A DNA stretch of 60,880 nucleotides, taken from assembly GCA_018817425.1 (NCBI GenBank), contig JAHITX010000067.1, forward strand, positions 1-60,880, read 5' to 3'. The notes beneath the pieces were generated by a model. That model ran no database searches. It was not told the origin of the DNA and saw only the letters and a program-made list of their open reading frames with translations. A program made the position numbers and the translations under genes. Source of the stretch: Pseudomonadota bacterium. Lineage in GTDB: Bacteria; Desulfobacterota; Desulfobacteria; Desulfobacterales; RPRI01. This document shows, one piece after another, positions 43,150-52,876 of the stretch (position 1 is its first letter; every line of letters starts with the position of its first letter).

Positions 43150-45147
43150 ATGATTATTATTCGACGTAGTGTTTTCTCTGGAATAGCGCTGGTTTTGGCA
43201 GTCATGCTTCTGGTTTCATGCAGCGGGCCGGAAGAGAGGAAGATGGAATTTTTTAATAAAGGCAAAGCTTTGTATGAAAAAGGAGATTATGTTAAGGCCA
43301 GGCTGGAGCTTAAAAACGCTATTCAAATCGATCCTAAATTTGCCGATGCCTATCATCTGCTTGGTCTGATTGCTATGAAGAATCGGGATCTAAGAGCTGC
43401 TTATGGAAACTTTTCGAAGGCCGTCGAGCTTGATCCTGGAAATCTGGACAGCCATGTTCAGTTGGGCGGTTTGTTGCTTAGCACGGGTAAGACGGACGAG
43501 GCTTTAGCAAAAGCAGATTTGGTTTTAAAGAGCGATGCGAACAATGAAGATGCAAATATCCTTAAAGGGGCTGTTTTGCTGGCTAAAAAAAATACGGACG
43601 ATGCACTCAAGTTTCTCTTAGATGTTGTGGGTAGCAAGATTAACAAACCAGACGGTTACCTTCTATTAAGTTTAGCCTATCAAATAAAGGGAGATGAGGA
43701 GAGCGCTGAAAAGACACTTCGGAAAGGTATTGAGGTTAATAAAAAGGCTGTACCTCTTTACCTTCCCCTGATCAACCTTGCCCTGAAAAGGAAACAGACG
43801 GATGAAGCGATAAGAATTGCCCGGATAATTATTGATATTGAGCCAAAAGAAATAAAGTTCCGTCTGACTCTGGCAGATATTTTATGGAACTCGGGCAAAG
43901 AGTCACAGGCGAAAGAAATCCTTAATGCCATGGTTTCAGCCGAACCGGAGGAAGAGAAATCATGGATTCAGGCGGCTAAATTTTATATAATAAAAAACAA
44001 ACCGGCCGAGGCTGAGCAAGAGTTGAAAGAGGGTATCCGTAAGAATGAAAAAAGTTTTATAATACGTTTTGCCCTGGTTGATTTGCTTACGCGCATGAAG
44101 AACTATGATCAGGCTATTGCGGTGCTCCAGGAATGTTTATCCCTGAATAATAATCCGGCTGACCAGCATATTATCCAGACAAAAAATACACTGGCTCGAA
44201 TCTATCTTGGCCGAAATGAGATCGATAAGGCTAAATTATATGTAGATGAAGTAATAAAGGAAAGCCCCAAAAACAGTGATACCAATTATATCAAGGGGGC
44301 CATTCATCTGAGGAAGAAAGAAGGACTCCAGGCTGTTTCAGCCTTTCGGACAGTTGTAAACGAAAGCCCTCAGTTTGCTCCCGGCTATATTAGGCTTGCC
44401 GAGGCCCATATGTTAAATAAGGAAACCAATATGGCCTTTGATACCCTTCAAAATGCCATAAAACTTATGCCCCAATCACGGGATTTAGTTCGGTCTATGG
44501 CGCGTCTTTTTATAACACAAAAACAATTTAAAGATGCAGAAACACAGTATCGAAAAATTCTTGATGCCAATCCCAAAGATTTGGAGATTAGGGCGGAAAT
44601 GGGTGATTTCTTTCAGGCATCCGGTGATTTCGAGCAGGCGGAAAAAGAATATGCAAAAATCAAACAGCAGGCTCCCAAGTTGCCCCTTGGCTATCTAAAG
44701 CTAATAAGCAGCTATCTTACAAGAAAGAATTGGGATAAAGCGAAAGCAGAATATGAGCAATTAATGAAGGTTCAGCCGAATCTTTGGGTTGCAGCAAATG
44801 ACCTGGCCTTTTTACTGGCGGAACATGGGCAGGGTGCAAAAGATCTTGATCGGGCTTTGGTCCTGGCTAAAAAAGCTGAGACTCTTAATCCAAATAATCC
44901 TGCGATTTTTGATACTCTTGGCTGGATTCATTATCGGAGAAATGAGTTGAAACCGGCCATCGAATATCTTGAAAAAGCCCAGGTGGAAATTTCCCGTAAT
45001 CCTACGTTTGCTTATCATTTGGGTATGGCATATTATAAAAACAAAAATTTGGACAAAGCAAAAGAGTATCTACAGTTGGCCTTGACGTCTGAAGCCGGAT
45101 TTGAAGGCAGAGAGCAGGCGGAGAAGATAGTGGCTGGGATGCGTTAA
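43150..45147 (+). CDS. prsT: PrsT-like TPR lipoprotein of the exosortase/EPS system
   Basis: This 665-residue protein has a lipoprotein signal (MIIIRRSVFSGIALVLAVM, lipobox LVSC, Cys24) followed by about 17 tetratricopeptide repeats, e.g. 'GDYVKARLELKNAIQIDPKFADAYHLLG' and 'PDFGDLFQ..'-type units to the end. It matches the PEP-CTERM system TPR protein family (PrsT), though it is shorter than the ~900-residue members. It is likely anchored in the outer or inner membrane, facing the periplasm, as a scaffold for polymer export. GGAGG precedes the start. Confidence 0.85.
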   Translation: MIIIRRSVFSGIALVLAVMLLVSCSGPEERKMEFFNKGKALYEKGDYVKARLELKNAIQIDPKFADAYHLLGLIAMKNRDLRAAYGNFSKAVELDPGNLDSHVQLGGLLLSTGKTDEALAKADLVLKSDANNEDANILKGAVLLAKKNTDDALKFLLDVVGSKINKPDGYLLLSLAYQIKGDEESAEKTLRKGIEVNKKAVPLYLPLINLALKRKQTDEAIRIARIIIDIEPKEIKFRLTLADILWNSGKESQAKEILNAMVSAEPEEEKSWIQAAKFYIIKNKPAEAEQELKEGIRKNEKSFIIRFALVDLLTRMKNYDQAIAVLQECLSLNNNPADQHIIQTKNTLARIYLGRNEIDKAKLYVDEVIKESPKNSDTNYIKGAIHLRKKEGLQAVSAFRTVVNESPQFAPGYIRLAEAHMLNKETNMAFDTLQNAIKLMPQSRDLVRSMARLFITQKQFKDAETQYRKILDANPKDLEIRAEMGDFFQASGDFEQAEKEYAKIKQQAPKLPLGYLKLISSYLTRKNWDKAKAEYEQLMKVQPNLWVAANDLAFLLAEHGQGAKDLDRALVLAKKAETLNPNNPAIFDTLGWIHYRRNELKPAIEYLEKAQVEISRNPTFAYHLGMAYYKNKNLDKAKEYLQLALTSEAGFEGREQAEKIVAGMR

Positions 45148-45149
45148 GA

Positions 45150-45648
45150 AAAGTTCACAGTTGGAAAAGAAAAAAAGTTCACAGTTAGAAAAAGAAAAAA
45201 GTTCACAGTTCACGGTTGGAAAGAAAAAAAAGTTCACGGTTAGAAAAAGAAAAAAGTTCACAGTTCACGGTTGGAAAGAAAAAAAGTTCACAGTTAGAAA
45301 AAGAAAAAAGTTCACAGTTCACGGTTGGAAAGAAAAAAAAGTTCACGGTTAGAAAAAGAAGAAAAAGTTCACGGTTCACGGTTGGAAAAAGAAAAAAAGT
45401 TCACAGTTTACAGTTCACGGTTGGAAAAAGAAAAAAACTGTTTTGAGTGTTGAGTTATGAAAAAAAGTATTCTATGCATTCAAGTCAATCAACTTTGAAC
45501 CTCGAACTGTGAACCTTGAACCCTGAACCGTGAACCCAGAACTTTGAACCCAGAACTTTGAACCGTGAACCCAGAACTTTGAACCCAGAACTTTGAACCC
45601 AGAACCTTGAACCTTGAACCTTGAACCTTGTTGAACCTTGAACTCATG
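45150..45648. repeat. Element D: inverted-arm element with a conserved core but no gene
   Basis: The left arm (45150-45430) alternates GTTCACAGTTCACG units with A-rich spacers (GTTGGAAAGAAAAAAAGTTC-like, at least eight times). The right arm (45497-45648) has inverted units TGAACCT, CGAACTG, AGAACTT and TGAACCC. Between them lies a 39-bp core (45455-45493) that recurs in element E with two differences. Lys/Ser-rich translations of the left arm are not genes. Confidence 0.9.
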
Positions 45649-45675
45649 AGTTACTCAAAGAAGGAGACTGTATAC

Positions 45676-46263
45676 ATGTTGAAAAAAATGTATGTTTTAA
45701 TTATGTTGGCAGGCATATTTACAATCATGCTTCACTCATCATCCTGGGCAGCAGAGGAAGCAGCTATCTTGCCTGAAGCAGGGAGTTATATAATCGGACC
45801 TGGAGATGTTTTGAGCATTTCGGTATGGAAAGATGAGGCATTGACAAGCGTACCAACTGTTTTGCCGGACGGTTTTATTTCCTTTCCATTGATTGGCAAC
45901 ATACAGGCTGCCGGAAATACCGTTGCAGAGCTTAAAGCGGAAATTGAAGGCAAACTCGCCCGCTATGTACCGGATATAGTTTTGTCCCTTGAAGTCAGAC
46001 AGGCCAACAGCATGATTGTTTACGTTATCGGACGGGTGAATGCTCCAGGCAGATTTAATCTAAATGCCAATATCAATGTACTGCAAGCGCTTTCAACCGC
46101 AGGCGGGCTAAATGTTTTTGCAAAAAACAATAAAATAAAGATTTTTCGTGAAGAAAATGGTAAGACACAAATGTTTCCTTTTGAATATGACAAGATTGTG
46201 AAAGGTGAAAATCTGGAACAGAATATTCGCCTGAAAAAGGGTGATATAGTTGTTGTACCCTGA
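45676..46263 (+). CDS. Wza-like polysaccharide export protein
   Basis: This ~195-residue periplasmic/outer-membrane protein has a signal peptide (MLKKMYVLIMLAGIFTIML), the polysaccharide export domain 'YIIGPGDVLSISVWKD' and one SLBB-like domain ('VYVIGRVNAPGRFNLNANINVLQALSTAGG'). It is short for Wza and lacks the C-terminal outer-membrane helix, as is usual for the exosortase-associated form. The neighbouring barrel may provide the pore. The ATG at 45676 has an AAGGAGA site; the frame upstream reads through repeat element D. Confidence 0.88.
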   Translation: MLKKMYVLIMLAGIFTIMLHSSSWAAEEAAILPEAGSYIIGPGDVLSISVWKDEALTSVPTVLPDGFISFPLIGNIQAAGNTVAELKAEIEGKLARYVPDIVLSLEVRQANSMIVYVIGRVNAPGRFNLNANINVLQALSTAGGLNVFAKNNKIKIFREENGKTQMFPFEYDKIVKGENLEQNIRLKKGDIVVVP

Positions 46264-46281
46264 TCAACGGATTGGTATCCC

Positions 46282-47499
46282 ATGACAAGTAAAAAACTCA
46301 TTATTCTTATAGTTACTATTTTTTCTTTTATTATGATTTCTTCTGGTGCTAGAAGTGATGAATTTAAGATTATACCTTCTGTAACTGCGTTAGAAGAATA
46401 TAACAGCAATGTTTTTTTCACGTCATATGAGCCTGAAAGCGACTTTATTACAACTTTTTCTCCGGCTTTTGAGCTTGTGAATCGAACAGAGCGGTCGAAT
46501 GCCAACATCAAGGTCCGGCTCGACCTTATCGGTTATGCCGACAACCGGGATCTTAATGCTACGGATCAATTATACCAGGGAAAGCTTAGGTATAATATTA
46601 CACCACGGTTCGGCATTTCAGCAGATGTCGGGTATCTAAGTGATTCCCGCCCGGACCGGGATTTGGAAACAACCGGCCTTATCACTTCGGATTTGCGCAG
46701 GGATAGAGTTAATACTGCTTTATCCACTGATTATCAGTTTACCGAGCAAGACGCCTTATCGCTTTCCTATGCATATAGTAAGGAGACATTTGACAAGGAG
46801 GGGTATTCCGATACACTGACTCATGAATTTAATGCCGGGCTTACGCACGATTTCAACAAATATGTTCCGGCTCTTAAAGGGTATCTTGGCATAGGCTACA
46901 GTAATTACGATTTTTCCGACAATCAAATGGATATTACTTCGGGAACTGTGGGGCTCTCCCAAGCTTTAAACGAGCTGTGGAGCGTCGGTATTTACGCAGG
47001 CTTGCGGTATGCAGAATCTGAAATTTTAACATACCGATTGGAACCGGTATTGCCGCCGTTTTTATATCAGAGGGTAGCTTATAAAGAAACGGAAGATGCA
47101 TGGGGTTGGCTTGGCAAGGTCTCTCTGATATACAATGGAGAAAGCGGTTACTGTGATATTTCTTACATAAGGGAGATCAGGCCGTCAAGCTTTTATGGTG
47201 TTGCAATGGAACGTAATTCTCTGGAACTTTACAGCCGGTATAAAATGACCTATGAGTTATCAGCGGATCTTCACGTCGGTTATTTTGCCAATAAAACAGA
47301 TAAGCTTGAGTTTTATACACAAAACATAGATAAGGAAAGCTACTATATTAATCCACGCATTAGTTACAATGTGTCAAAAGATATCTCTGTTGAAGCGAAA
47401 TATAAATATAGTCTATATAACGATAATACAGCGGACACAGAAGCTGATAGACACCTTTTCTCTATTCGACTGTATATTCAGCATTCTCTGTTGGAATAG
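46282..47499 (+). CDS. Outer-membrane beta-barrel of the exosortase/EPS system
   Basis: This 405-residue protein has a signal peptide (to about residue 26) and then alternating amphipathic beta strands with many Tyr/Arg/Asp turns ('EEYNSNVFFTSYEPESDFIT', 'GISADVGYLSDSRPDRD', 'LELYSRYKMTYELSADLHV'). This fits the XrtA-associated outer-membrane barrel family, ending in an aromatic/leucine residue near the C-terminus. It is likely the pore partner of the Wza-like protein 18 bases upstream. Confidence 0.78.
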   Translation: MTSKKLIILIVTIFSFIMISSGARSDEFKIIPSVTALEEYNSNVFFTSYEPESDFITTFSPAFELVNRTERSNANIKVRLDLIGYADNRDLNATDQLYQGKLRYNITPRFGISADVGYLSDSRPDRDLETTGLITSDLRRDRVNTALSTDYQFTEQDALSLSYAYSKETFDKEGYSDTLTHEFNAGLTHDFNKYVPALKGYLGIGYSNYDFSDNQMDITSGTVGLSQALNELWSVGIYAGLRYAESEILTYRLEPVLPPFLYQRVAYKETEDAWGWLGKVSLIYNGESGYCDISYIREIRPSSFYGVAMERNSLELYSRYKMTYELSADLHVGYFANKTDKLEFYTQNIDKESYYINPRISYNVSKDISVEAKYKYSLYNDNTADTEADRHLFSIRLYIQHSLLE

Positions 47500-47504
47500 C
47501 AAAA

Positions 47505-47748
47505 GAAGGGTTGGAAAAGAAAAACAGTTCACAGTTCACAGTTTACGGTTGGAAAAAGAAAAAAGGTTCAGGGTTCACAGTTCACGGTTGACGAAGGAAA
47601 AGGATTTAAGGGTTTGCGGATTCAGGGGTTTGAGTGATAGAAAACAACTGTTTTGACTTATGAAAAAAAGGATTCTATGTATTCAAGTCAATCAACCCTG
47701 AACCGTGAACCTTGAACCTTGAACCCTGAACCCTGAACCCTGTAACAT
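47505..47748. repeat. Element E: inverted-arm element with the same core as element D
   Basis: The left arm (47510-47600) has GTTCACA/GTTCACG units and two GTTGGAAAA-type spacers. The right arm (47697-47743) has inverted TGAACCG/TGAACCT/TGAACCC units. The 39-bp core is at 47658-47696. No gene is enclosed. The right arm ends about 20 bases before the next start codon. Confidence 0.9.
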
Positions 47749-47765
47749 AATTGGAAAGGAACTTT

Positions 47766-49340
47766 ATGGAAGCACAGACCACATTAACAGTCAATGAGCT
47801 TATCGGAATTATTAAAAGAAGGCGATGGGGACTTATTATTCCAACAATTGCCGTTTTTTTGATTGCCGTGATAATCTGTTTTAGCATAGATCCTGTCTAT
47901 CGTTCCACATCTACGATTCTTATCGAAGAGCAGGAAATTTCCCGGGACTATGTTATGGCTACTGTGACAAGTCTTGCGGAACAGCGTCTGCAAACCATTA
48001 CCCAGAGGATCATGAGCACGCCGCGACTTCTCAGTGTAATTAATCGCTTCAATCTTTATGCTGATAAAAGAGATAGATTGACGACTGAAGAGATCATAGA
48101 CAACATGCGTGAGGAAGACATCAAGTTTGAGACCGTAACTGCCGATGTCATCGATCAAAGGACCGGAAGACCGACAGAGGCCACAATTGCCTTTACAATT
48201 TCTTATGAGGGGAAAAATCCGGTAGTAGTCCAGCAGGTTGCAAATATGCTTACATCTCTTTATCTGGAAGAAAATATTAAGGTAAAGGCGCAGCAGACAT
48301 CAAGTACGACAAAATTCCTGGAGGATGAAATGAAGTCAGTCCAGAAAAATCTGGCTGAATTGGAAAAGAATATTGCCACCTATAAGGAAAAAAACAATAT
48401 TGCCCTTCCCGAACTTTTTCAGTTCAATCTCATAACACTGGACCGTATTGATAAAGATTTAAACCAGTTTAACGACCAGCTCCGAACCCTTCGGGAGAAG
48501 GAAAGCTCCACACAGGCTCAACTGGCAAATATACCATCGGATGCCCAAATGGGTGACCAGGTCCGGTTGAGAGAACTAAGCGCAATGCTTGTTAATTTAA
48601 AAACCAGGGTATCTGATGAGTATCCTGATGTAATCAAAACAAAAGCGGAAATCGCAGAGCTTGAAAAGCGTCAAAATACTGTAAGTGATTTATCGGCGGT
48701 TCGGCAATTAGACACTCCTGCTTACATTACTCTCAGTTCACAATTGGCCAGCATACAATCAGAAATCGAATCTGCAAAACGGCAGATTGACGATTTGATA
48801 ATAAAAAGACAAAATTTTAATCAAAGAATTGAAGCTTCTCCCCGTGTGGAGGAAGGATATAATAATCTGCTGGCTGAAAGAAATAATACGCAGGCTAAAT
48901 ATAATGATCTGATGAAAAAATTTATGGAAGCAAAAGTGGCATCAGGACTTGAAAAGGATCAACTTGGTGAACGCTTTACGCTGATCAGCCCTGCCGGACT
49001 TCCTGAGAAACCGGTAAGGCCGAATATTCCGGTTATTCTTCTTATCGGCCTTATTTTTGGAATTGGTGCTGGAGTGGGTATGGCATCTATATGGGAGTAT
49101 TCCGACCAATCAGTCCGCCGTTCCGATGACTTAACAAAGGCTTTTCAGATACCCGTTCTCGCAGAGATACCGGAGATTGTTACAGTGGAAGATTTAGCCC
49201 GGGATAGAAAAAAGCGCATAATTATGCTGGTTGCTCTGATCCTCTGCGTTTTGGTGGCTCTGGTGGTCATTCATTTACTGATTATGGATCTGGGTGTTTT
49301 GTGGATTCGTATAATGCGTTACCTGAAGATGAGGTTTTAG
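47766..49340 (+). CDS. Polysaccharide chain-length determinant (Wzz/GNVR, XrtA-associated)
   Basis: This ~524-residue inner-membrane protein has an N-terminal Wzz domain with TM1 near residues 25-45 ('GLIIPTIAVFLIAVIICF'), long coiled-coil stretches in the middle ('LEDEMKSVQKNLAELEKNIATYKEK'), the GNVR-like 'YNDLMKKFMEAKVASGLEKDQLGERF' and TM2 ('IPVILLIGLIFGIGAGVGM'), then a further C-terminal TM helix. It controls polymer length with the tyrosine kinase downstream. The ATG at 47766 follows AAAGGA. Confidence 0.88.
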   Translation: MEAQTTLTVNELIGIIKRRRWGLIIPTIAVFLIAVIICFSIDPVYRSTSTILIEEQEISRDYVMATVTSLAEQRLQTITQRIMSTPRLLSVINRFNLYADKRDRLTTEEIIDNMREEDIKFETVTADVIDQRTGRPTEATIAFTISYEGKNPVVVQQVANMLTSLYLEENIKVKAQQTSSTTKFLEDEMKSVQKNLAELEKNIATYKEKNNIALPELFQFNLITLDRIDKDLNQFNDQLRTLREKESSTQAQLANIPSDAQMGDQVRLRELSAMLVNLKTRVSDEYPDVIKTKAEIAELEKRQNTVSDLSAVRQLDTPAYITLSSQLASIQSEIESAKRQIDDLIIKRQNFNQRIEASPRVEEGYNNLLAERNNTQAKYNDLMKKFMEAKVASGLEKDQLGERFTLISPAGLPEKPVRPNIPVILLIGLIFGIGAGVGMASIWEYSDQSVRRSDDLTKAFQIPVLAEIPEIVTVEDLARDRKKRIIMLVALILCVLVALVVIHLLIMDLGVLWIRIMRYLKMRF

Positions 49341-49425
49341 AAACAAGAAAAAGATGCTTGAAGAGTTGGAATAAGAAGCAAACATGAACATTTCTCAAAG
49401 GTATTAAAATTAAAAGGAGTACCCT

Positions 49426-50247
49426 ATGAAACCCAATATGTTTTCTGACAAAACGAAAAATAAGGAATCAAAAGAAACAGATTCGACTGATAAAATTGAT
49501 CTTACCGATTTGCCCGAAAGCAAGAAGAGAGCCGGCTGGGTGTCTCCAACCTATTCTCGGTCCAAGAGCGTAAGGCTTGATCCTGATATTATTTCAAAAA
49601 ACCGTTGCGTGGCCATGTTTCCGAACAGCCCGGAAGTAGAGTACTATAATTTGCTTCGAACCCGCATACTGCGCCTAACTCAGGAACAGGGAGGACGTGC
49701 CATAATGATTACCAGCGCCCTTCCCGGAGAAGGCAAAACAACCACTGCCATAAATCTTGCTCTCACATTCGCAAAGGAATACGAACACACAGCCATGCTG
49801 GTGGATTGTGATCTGAGGAAGCAGAGCATCCATAAGACAATGGGTTATCGTAGCGACGTAGGGCTTATAAACCATTTACTTGATGGCACACCTGTTTATG
49901 ATCTTGTAGTTTGGCCAGGCGTGGAAAAGCTGACAGTGATCTCAGGCGGTAAAACCATACACGAGAGCAGCGAAGTTATAGCATCGCCGCGGATGCGGGA
50001 GCTTGCTAAAGAGATGAAGGGCCGCTATCCTGAGCGCTATGTGTTCTTTGATGTTCCGCCTCTTCTTGTAGGAGCCGATGCCCTGGCTTTTGTACCGCTG
50101 GTAGACTGGATTATACTGGTTGTGCAGGCCGGTAAAACGCCCATGTTCGAAGTCAACAAAGCTTTGCAAATGCTGCCCAAAGAAAAGGTGCTTGGTTTGA
50201 TTCTTAACCGCCAGACCTCGCAGGTCAACTCCCATGCGTATCAATAG
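49426..50247 (+). CDS. BY-type tyrosine autokinase (XrtA-associated, CpsD-like)
   Basis: This 273-residue cytoplasmic kinase has Walker A 'SALPGEGKTT' (97-106), Walker A' 'LVDCDLRK' (125-132) and Walker B 'YVFFDVPPLL'. The usual C-terminal tyrosine cluster is reduced to a single Tyr in the final HAYQ. It should work with the chain-length protein encoded 85 bases upstream to regulate polymerisation and export by phosphorylation cycles. AAGGAG precedes the start. It is the last gene of the EPS operon. Confidence 0.9.
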   Translation: MKPNMFSDKTKNKESKETDSTDKIDLTDLPESKKRAGWVSPTYSRSKSVRLDPDIISKNRCVAMFPNSPEVEYYNLLRTRILRLTQEQGGRAIMITSALPGEGKTTTAINLALTFAKEYEHTAMLVDCDLRKQSIHKTMGYRSDVGLINHLLDGTPVYDLVVWPGVEKLTVISGGKTIHESSEVIASPRMRELAKEMKGRYPERYVFFDVPPLLVGADALAFVPLVDWIILVVQAGKTPMFEVNKALQMLPKEKVLGLILNRQTSQVNSHAYQ

Positions 50248-50308
50248 CCAAAAGGTATATGGTTGCTATATTGTTGTGTCCCATGAGTTGCCCAAAGACA
50301 GGCATTTT

Positions 50309-52876
50309 TCAAACCTCTTTGTTGTCTTTTAATACATCATTTAGCACTTTCCCCAAGTCATAGACATCAAAAGGCTTTGGCATCATGCCCTTAAAGCCGT
50401 ATTTGCTAAAATTTGCAAGAACTTCATCATCAGAGTAACCGCTGAAAACAATGGCTTTAACTTTGGGGTTTATTTCCTGTAGTATTTTTATGGTTTCCTT
50501 TCCTCCCATACCGCCAGGAATTGTAATATCCAAGATGGCGGCATCAAAAGGTTTTTCTGATTCAATCGCTTCCTTGTACATCTCAATCGCTTCATCGCCA
50601 TCTTTTGCGAACTCCGATTCATAACCAAGTAAATCAAGCATCTCTTTGACCATTTCTTTAAGCAATACATCATCATCCATCACAAGTATCTTACCCCGGC
50701 CTTTTAACAGAAATTCTTCTTCTGTTTCCTGAATCTTTTTGTCGGAAGCCGGCAGATAAATATCAAACGTGGTTCCTATTCCCGGAACAGATTCCACTGA
50801 GATGTGCCCGTTGTGTTTCTTTATTATGGAATATGCCGTGGCAAGTCCAAGGCCGCTTCCGGCTTGCTTTGTAGTAAAATATGGATCAAATATCTTCAAA
50901 AGATGTTTTTCAGCTATGCCCACCCCTTGATCTTTTATCGATATACGGATGTATCTTCCCGGCTTTACCGGTATTGTATGTATCTCTTCCGTTATCAGAT
51001 TTTTTGCCGTAATCAGGATAGTACCTCCATCCGGCATTGCCTGATTTGCATTTATCACAATATTGTTAATGACCTGGGTTATCTGTCCCAGGTCTGCATC
51101 AACATGCCATAGGTTTTCTGCTATCTGAAATTTGCATGCGGATTTTGAACCCCGCAAACAAAAGAGAGAAGATTCTTTGATGAGCTTTTGAATAGAAGCA
51201 GTCTCCTTTACCGGAGTTCCGCCTTTGGCAAATGTCAGTAACTGCCTTGTAAGACCCTGGGCCTTGACTGAGGCGGTTTCTGCTGCGCTTAACAAATCGA
51301 ATATATCTTGTTCAGGCTTTACCTGCATCTTTGCCAGGGAAATGTTTCCTGATATTGAAGTTAAGATGTTATTGAAATCATGGGCTATGCCTCCTGCAAG
51401 AATTCCCACGGATTCAAGTTTTTGGGCCTTCAAAAGCTCCTCTTCCATTCTTTTACGCTCGGTTATGTCGCGTATGATGTGGACTGCACCGGCATAATGG
51501 CCGGCCGCGTCTATGATGGGATCTGCGGTAACCTGAAACCAGTTATCGCTGATCTGTAATTCCATGGTTTCACGGCAAAGGCTTTTTTGTGCCCGGGAGA
51601 GAGGACATTCGGGGATCGGTTTCGATGTATTGTGCACAATTTCCCAACAGTGTTTACCAATGAAATCTTCACAGGAGAGATGAAAAAACCGCTCCGCGGT
51701 TTTGTTCGACCGCAATACCCGCTGATTTTGATCCAGAACCCAGATAGCATCATTTGCGGCATCAAAGGTAGTTTTCCACTCCCGTGCTGTTTGAGCCGCT
51801 TTTTCTTCCGCCAGTTTAATTTCGGTGATATCGCGTCCTACAGATTGAATTTCCAGCATATTTCCGTTAAAGTCGAAAAAACCTTTATTGGCAAACTGTA
51901 TCCAATGTATATCTCCATTGACAGAACGCACTCTATTTTCAATATTAACAACCGGGTTTGTCGGGGACAATTTAAGCAATTTTTCCTGTATTTCTTTTAG
52001 GTCATCATCCAGAGGCAAAGGCAGCCATTTTTTCCCGATCAAGTCATCTTTTGTTTTTCCAAACAATTTGCAATACACATCATTAACAAATATAAAGGTT
52101 CCGTCGGGCTTGAAACGGCAAACAAGATCGGGTTGATTTTCAATTAAAGACCTGTATTCTTCTTCGCTAAGCCGAAGCGCTTCTTCCGCTTGCTTGCGCT
52201 CTGTTATGTCAATATGCTGGATGGCTGCATTCGTGATTTTTCCGCTTGAATCCCATATGGGGGAAATGGTGGTATCCAGAATTACGAATGCTTCTTTTTG
52301 AAGTGCAGGCTGGTTCAGTTGAGGTGTTTCATATGTAATGTCAAATCTTACTGTTTTACCTTCCTCAAATACTGATTTTACTAAGGGGAGTAGCCCTTGT
52401 TCTTCAACAATATTATCATTGAGCATATTATACTTTCCGATCACTTCTTCCGGTATGAGGTTTAATAAATTGCAGCAAGACTGGTTGATTCTGATCAGTG
52501 TGCCTTTCTCATCAGCAATCCACATTGGGTTAGGACTTTCTTCAATAATTTTATTAAGAAAGGCTTCGGAATGCCGGAGTGCCTCTTCCGCCTTCTTGCG
52601 TTCCAAAAAAATTGAAGCGATCCTTATTATGCCGGCTGCCATTAAAATTGATATTAAGAGGGCCAGGAGTTCGGCGTTTAAATCCGGGCGAATCATCGTG
52701 TTTCCGGAAAGCATACGGATAAGAGGGATGCACCGCCTCATAGCCATAAATATCAGGGCTACTGAGATAAAACTCCAGGCTAACCGTTTGCCGGTAATAG
52801 GAATAAGCCTGAAAGCCATGAATGCTGCAAAGAATTGCAGGGAAATAGATAGCGACAAAATAAATATTATAGTCAT
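50309..52876 (-). CDS. Hybrid histidine kinase: membrane segment, PAS domains, HisKA/HATPase, receiver
   Basis: An 855-residue sensor. Order: three or so N-terminal transmembrane helices (1-90); at least three PAS/PAC domains (~100-480; 'FLNKIIEESPNPMWIADEKG', 'LIENQPDLVCRFKPDGTFIFV', 'FDAANDAIWVLDQNQR'); phospho-acceptor His near 499 in 'GGIAHDFNNILT'; an ATPase domain with 'QVINNIVINANQAMPDGG', 'DQGVGI' and 'GSGLGLATAYSI'; and a receiver with the phosphorylated Asp in 'AAILDITIPGG' near 780. It runs against the EPS operon with converging 3' ends. Its signal and partner are unknown. Confidence 0.92.
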   Translation of the reverse strand: MTIIFILSLSISLQFFAAFMAFRLIPITGKRLAWSFISVALIFMAMRRCIPLIRMLSGNTMIRPDLNAELLALLISILMAAGIIRIASIFLERKKAEEALRHSEAFLNKIIEESPNPMWIADEKGTLIRINQSCCNLLNLIPEEVIGKYNMLNDNIVEEQGLLPLVKSVFEEGKTVRFDITYETPQLNQPALQKEAFVILDTTISPIWDSSGKITNAAIQHIDITERKQAEEALRLSEEEYRSLIENQPDLVCRFKPDGTFIFVNDVYCKLFGKTKDDLIGKKWLPLPLDDDLKEIQEKLLKLSPTNPVVNIENRVRSVNGDIHWIQFANKGFFDFNGNMLEIQSVGRDITEIKLAEEKAAQTAREWKTTFDAANDAIWVLDQNQRVLRSNKTAERFFHLSCEDFIGKHCWEIVHNTSKPIPECPLSRAQKSLCRETMELQISDNWFQVTADPIIDAAGHYAGAVHIIRDITERKRMEEELLKAQKLESVGILAGGIAHDFNNILTSISGNISLAKMQVKPEQDIFDLLSAAETASVKAQGLTRQLLTFAKGGTPVKETASIQKLIKESSLFCLRGSKSACKFQIAENLWHVDADLGQITQVINNIVINANQAMPDGGTILITAKNLITEEIHTIPVKPGRYIRISIKDQGVGIAEKHLLKIFDPYFTTKQAGSGLGLATAYSIIKKHNGHISVESVPGIGTTFDIYLPASDKKIQETEEEFLLKGRGKILVMDDDVLLKEMVKEMLDLLGYESEFAKDGDEAIEMYKEAIESEKPFDAAILDITIPGGMGGKETIKILQEINPKVKAIVFSGYSDDEVLANFSKYGFKGMMPKPFDVYDLGKVLNDVLKDNKEV

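Noticed and set aside
45161-45446. Lys/Ser/Phe-rich frames (KKSSQLEKEKSSQFTVG type)
   Set aside because: These are translations of the left arm of element D; the peptides mirror the repeat units and have no start signal.
35300-47748. CRISPR arrays
   Set aside because: Units are 7-9 bp, degenerate and head to tail without unique spacers of constant length, arms are in opposite orientations, and no cas genes are present.
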